A stretch of DNA of 10,710 nucleotides from Chromera velia (taxonomy: Eukaryota; Sar; Chromeraceae), in the NCBI GenBank assembly GCA_018398765.1, contig JAHBMJ010000208.1:43427-54136 (forward strand), in the 5' to 3' direction. The notes below the pieces were generated by a model that was not told the DNA's origin, searched no databases, and saw only the letters and a list, made by a program, of their open reading frames with translations. This document shows, one piece after another, positions 8,249 to 10,710 of this stretch. Each line of letters starts with the position of its first letter. Positions within the stretch are counted from its first letter, which is position 1. The translations under genes and the position numbers were made by a program.

Positions 8249-8262
8249 GAGGAAATCCGACG

Positions 8263-8280
8263 TGGTAGCAGCAGAGCCCC
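8263..8280 (+). other. Candidate primer-binding site of the gypsy element
   Basis: The sequence TGGTAGCAGCAGAGCCCC lies 61 bases before the gag ATG. TGGTAGCAG is complementary to the 3' end of initiator-Met tRNAs whose acceptor ends in CTGCTACCA, and TGG complements the universal CCA. Compared with a TGGTAGCAGAG-type site it carries one extra CAG. The preceding bases (CCGACG) lack the CA that usually ends an LTR. Confidence 0.45.
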
Positions 8281-8341
8281 GGTCCTCCGCCTCAGGGAGA
8301 CCCCGCTCTGTCTCTCAACCGTTGTTTGAAGTGCAGGCAGG

Positions 8342-9373
8342 ATGGACCTATCTACTATCACTCCTGAGCTCATCCAGCAGCTCATTCAAACTCAACAGCA
8401 GCAGCAAGCTGAGATCTAGGCACTGCAGGTCCAAAACGGGCAGTTAACCCAACAGAATCAACAGCTGCACTAAAAGCTGATCAACCACCAGCAGACAGTC
8501 GTGACAGCACAACAAGGCACCGCGGGGAACAGCCTTCCAGCGGCCGTGAAGTCAAATTTGAAACCCAAAGAGCCGTTCACGTATGCAGGCAGCCGCAAAC
8601 AACTCCTAGATTGGCTCCGTACGACCGAGAGATGGCTTCGCTTGTCGCGAGCATCGGAAGCCAAGAAATGCAAAGCAGCATGTCAGTACCTATCCTGTCT
8701 CCTACAGAGGTGATACGAGCTCGAAAACCTCCGAACGCCGTTCCAGGGGTGGGAGAATTTCAAAGAGAGGATTGGGAAGAAGTTCAAAGACCTAAATGCT
8801 CAGACACGTTTGCAAGAGGAAGTCCGAGCGATGAAATGTGGGAACAAGACAGTATAGAAGTACACCGATGACTTCATAGAGAAGGCTATACAGATTGAGG
8901 ATGTCACAGAAGCCGACCTACTGCACGACTACCTCAGGGGATTGCCAACTGACATTTGTCTCGCTGTGAAGCGTCGGGGAGTCACGGGACTTGAGGCCGT
9001 CATGACAGTGGCAGACGAGGAAGACCAATTGATCCGAGGCAAGCGCGCCGATGGGGGCGGGTATGCGGTGCAACAGCGTAACACGGATGGGCCTGCACCA
9101 ATAGAAATAGATAGATTGTCGCGCTTATATGCGCTGTCGCATGAGCAGGTGCAGAGGCATATCAGAGAAGATAGATGTTTCAACTGCCACCAACAGGGCC
9201 ACCGGGCGAACAGGTGCCCAAAGTCCAACAACCGTCTCCTCCCCCAGCAGCACCAAAACTTCCCATACCAGTCATTTCAGCAGCAACAACAGCAGCATCG
9301 GAATGCCCCTCCCCGTCCTGACAATCGGAATTTCAGGCACATGGGGGTCGGCAGCCCTCTCATGCAACCTTAG
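8342..9373 (+). pseudogene. gag: Gypsy gag with CCHC zinc knuckle (broken)
   Basis: Gag would package the element RNA. The start is the ATG at 8342 (MDLSTITPELIQQL), followed by a glutamine-rich, probably coiled segment. The capsid region has the retrotrans_gag pattern: PFTYAGSRKQLLDWLRTTERWL, then PFQGWENF, KKFKDLNAQT, KYTDDFIEKA and LLHDYLRGLP. The C-terminal part holds CFNCHQQGHRANRC (9176-9217), an exact CX2CX4HX4C nucleic-acid-binding knuckle, then a Gln/Asn/Pro-rich tail. All of this lies in one frame. The in-frame stops are TAG 8417-8419, TAA 8471-8473, TGA 8711-8713, TAG 8855-8857 and TAG 9371-9373. Several are one C-to-T or G-to-A step from a likely Gln or Trp codon. No frameshift is needed from 8342 to 9399. 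Confidence 0.88.
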
Positions 9374-9399
9374 GGTCCAGTGGTGCCTTCAGGTCTTGC

Positions 9400-9419
9400 A
9401 CCTTCGCTAACCTTCGCTC
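9400..9419 (+). repeat. 10-base tandem duplication at the gag/pol junction
   Basis: ACCTTCGCTA (9400-9409) is followed directly by ACCTTCGCTC (9410-9419), a tandem pair with one difference. Ten bases shift the reading frame by one. Counting a single unit, the gag frame (positions congruent to 2 modulo 3) runs straight into the pol frame at 9420, giving local sequence APSLMQHQQ. The duplication is thus a sufficient explanation for the frame break. Confidence 0.85.
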
Positions 9420-10568
9420 ATGCAGCACCAGCAGATGTGGCAGCCTGCCGCACGCCCAGTCACTGACTTCCCACCGGGGTTGTGGGGGTCACAACGGCAG
9501 AATCAGAATGCAGGCATGCAGAACGGCTACCCATTTCGCAGATACTACTCCACGAAGACCTTCTGCGCACCGGAGAAGCTCATCCGCTTCCACGGTCGGT
9601 TGGCAAGGGTCCCTGTTCACTGTCTGTACAATCCTGGGGCAGATTCCAACTTCCTTGCCCATTCCGTAGCCGAGTCGAACCGCTTCACTCTCTGGGATCT
9701 CGATGAACCGACCGCATGCAAGGGTGGGTTGAACGGGAGACCGCAGCTTCCGATTTTCCAGGAGGTGAAAGGCCTTCCCCTCTGCATCCAGAGCTTCAGC
9801 GCGCCTCTGGATCTCACAGTAGTCGATCTGGACGATGATTACGATGTTGTGTTGGGGATGCCCTTCTGTGAGGAGTATATTCCTATCCCTCATTACTGTG
9901 AGAAGGCCCTCACGATCCCTGCGTGTGAGTCACCGACCGGGAGAGACTTGTTCCTGCTTGACAGCGAGGAGTACCCAGCGGAGGGGGAGGGGGAGGACTT
10001 CTTTAGCCAGAGAGAGCTCCGTCGGCTGATGAAGAGACCCAGTTCCCGTGTGTATCTTTTCTGCCTCGAAGCAATGCGGAAGGGGGGGGTGAGTAATACG
10101 TTAGGGGTGCATTCCCTGCAGTCTGCCGGTAAGCCCGGAGACCCACCGCCCCTTTCATCTTTCCCTTCTGACCATTCCATCAATTCTTTGACCTACACGG
10201 GATTCCAAAAGCACCTCCAGAGCAAAGAAGTCCCACCCAGCGTCCGACCGGTTCTCAAGAAACATTTTGATCGATTCCCAGACGACCTCCCGGGTCTCCC
10301 GCCCCACCGAAAGATCGAGTGTGGGATCAAGCTCGAGGCAGGGCACTCTCCTCCTGCGAGAGCACCCTACCGACTGTCATACGGTCAACTTGATGAACTG
10401 AGATGGCAGTTAGACTCATACCTCGAGAAAAGGCATATCCGCCCTTCGACAAGTCCATACGCTGCGCCAGTCCTGTTTATACAGAAGGCAGAACGGTCTC
10501 GACTTCGAACGGACCGAAACAAACTGAATCAAACTTCCCGGCAGATTCGAATATGCCGAGAAGCTTGA
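9420..10568 (+). pseudogene. pol: Gypsy pol: retropepsin-like protease and start of reverse transcriptase
   Basis: This is an open frame of 382 codons without an internal stop, the longest intact coding stretch of the window. The first ATG is at 9420, but the frame is open from 9411 and probably had no start of its own, being the continuation of gag. Residues 65-90 contain VHCLYNPGADSNFL, the retropepsin site with LxDSGADxNF altered to N-P at the catalytic Asp (codon 9630-9632). DDYDVVLGMPF (around 139-149) is the second conserved protease block (DxILGxxW/F). After a variable acidic linker, residues ~315-370 give APYRLSYGQLDEL, then RHIRPSTSPYAAPVLFIQKAE and LRTDRNKLNQTS, the amino-terminal RT motifs of gypsy elements (IRPSxSPxAxPV...K, DYRxLN). 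The RT catalytic YxDD lies beyond the fold-back and is missing, so the protein would be a truncated, probably inactive polyprotein. Confidence 0.88.
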
Positions 10569-10639
10569 TTCAGTTTCGAATATGCCGGGAAGCTTGATTC
10601 AGTTTGGTTCGGTCCGTTCGAAGTCGAGACCGTTCTGCC
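10487..10639. repeat. 57-base-arm fold-back inverted repeat inside RT
   Basis: Bases 10487-10543 and 10583-10639 are reverse complements with two mismatches in 57. The left arm encodes genuine RT sequence ([17 protein letters not shown]), so the right arm is the inverted copy. Between the arms is a 39-base spacer holding the palindrome ATTCGAAT and one copy of a 29-base unit. Without that unit the whole would be an almost perfect palindrome with a loop of about 10 bases. It ends pol by turning the sequence back on itself. Confidence 0.93.
10546..10603 (+). repeat. 29-base tandem repeat, two units
   Basis: 10546-10574 and 10575-10603 are direct repeats with one difference (CCGAG versus CCGGG). 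The pair covers the spacer and the start of the right arm of the fold-back, so it gives the left arm two alternative pairing partners. It also explains why the peptide ICREA appears twice in neighbouring frames. Confidence 0.93.
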
Positions 10640-10710
10640 TCGAGACAATCTGGAGGTTGTTTTACCTGCTAGGAGCAGGAAGCACCCTATCATTCACACA
10701 TCGTTGTGCA
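10640..10710 (+). other. Sequence beyond the fold-back, possibly gypsy integrase start
   Basis: One frame is open to the window end and reads [20 protein letters not shown]. This faintly resembles the zinc-binding N-terminal region of gypsy integrases (a LVVP...R..II..H pattern). If so, RT and RNase H were deleted here. The stretch is too short to be firm, and it could equally be unrelated flank. Confidence 0.2.

Larger units (their letters stand above)
7616..8262. other. AT-rich non-coding region, possibly the gypsy 5' LTR
   Basis: No coding sequence. It lies directly upstream of a gypsy PBS candidate and gag, where the 5' LTR should be, but the matching 3' LTR is outside the window, so LTR identity cannot be tested here. 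Visible items are a 17-base direct repeat with one mismatch (7623-7639 and 8214-8230), an AATAAA followed by an A14 run (7874-7900), a GC-rich near-palindrome around 7735-7750, and a perfect 8-base-stem hairpin at 8227-8248 close to the PBS. Confidence 0.45.
8263..10710 (+). mobile_element. 5' portion of a Ty3/gypsy-type LTR retrotransposon (defective)
   Basis: On the plus strand the order is PBS candidate, gag with a CCHC zinc knuckle, retropepsin-like protease, then the start of reverse transcriptase. RT directly after protease, without an integrase between, is the Ty3/gypsy order and distinguishes this element from the copia element to its left, which faces the other way. Gag has four in-frame stops before the knuckle and one after it. 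A 10-base duplication offsets gag from pol. The RT is interrupted by a fold-back inverted repeat at 10487-10639. RNase H, integrase and the 3' LTR are absent from the window, apart from a doubtful trace at 10640-10710. Confidence 0.88.

Noticed and set aside
9373-9420. Programmed frameshift between gypsy gag and pol
   Set aside because: The 10-base tandem duplication accounts for the shift exactly, and a stop lies just before it in gag. No slippery heptamer is evident.
9489-9893. 134-codon minus-strand open frame
   Set aside because: Antisense to the gypsy protease, which has clear motifs on the plus strand.

Overview
The window looks like repeat-rich, gene-poor nuclear DNA from a eukaryote, probably a protist or alga. 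It contains the decayed remains of two LTR retrotransposons, long pyrimidine-rich tracts, microsatellites and AT-rich non-coding DNA. I see no bacterial operon structure, tRNA, rRNA or CRISPR array. The glutamine- and serine-rich retroelement proteins, together with (TCAC)n tracts, remind me of chromerid-type alveolates, but that is a guess and the sequence alone does not settle the organism.

Layout. 1-960: no supportable gene. 961-1549: strongly pyrimidine-rich DNA on the + strand with (TCAC)n and poly-T. 1550-7266: a nearly complete but dead Ty1/copia-type element on the minus strand. It has two direct LTR copies (1550-1764 and 7063-7266), a primer-binding-site candidate, gag, and a pol in the copia order protease, integrase, reverse transcriptase, RNase H, ending in the ADCLTK-type motif and a polypurine tract against the 3' LTR. 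Gag and pol carry at least a dozen in-frame stops and several frameshifts. 7267-7615: the pyrimidine tract resumes, so the copia element sits inside a once-continuous Y-tract. 7616-8262: AT-rich DNA without a gene, probably the 5' LTR or flank of the next element. 8263-10710: the 5' part of a Ty3/gypsy-type element on the plus strand. It has a PBS candidate, a gag with a CCHC zinc knuckle, a retropepsin-like domain and the start of RT. RT is cut by a 57-base-arm fold-back inverted repeat at 10487-10639, and the window ends 71 bases later.

The genes do not form a host pathway. Each element encodes, or once encoded, its own capsid and replication machinery, and both are now defective in this copy. 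The points most worth a second look are the fold-back palindrome with its 29-base tandem duplication, a 10-base tandem duplication that accounts exactly for the gypsy gag/pol frame break, and a stop spectrum in both elements that looks dominated by C-to-T and G-to-A changes. I found no convincing new biological system.
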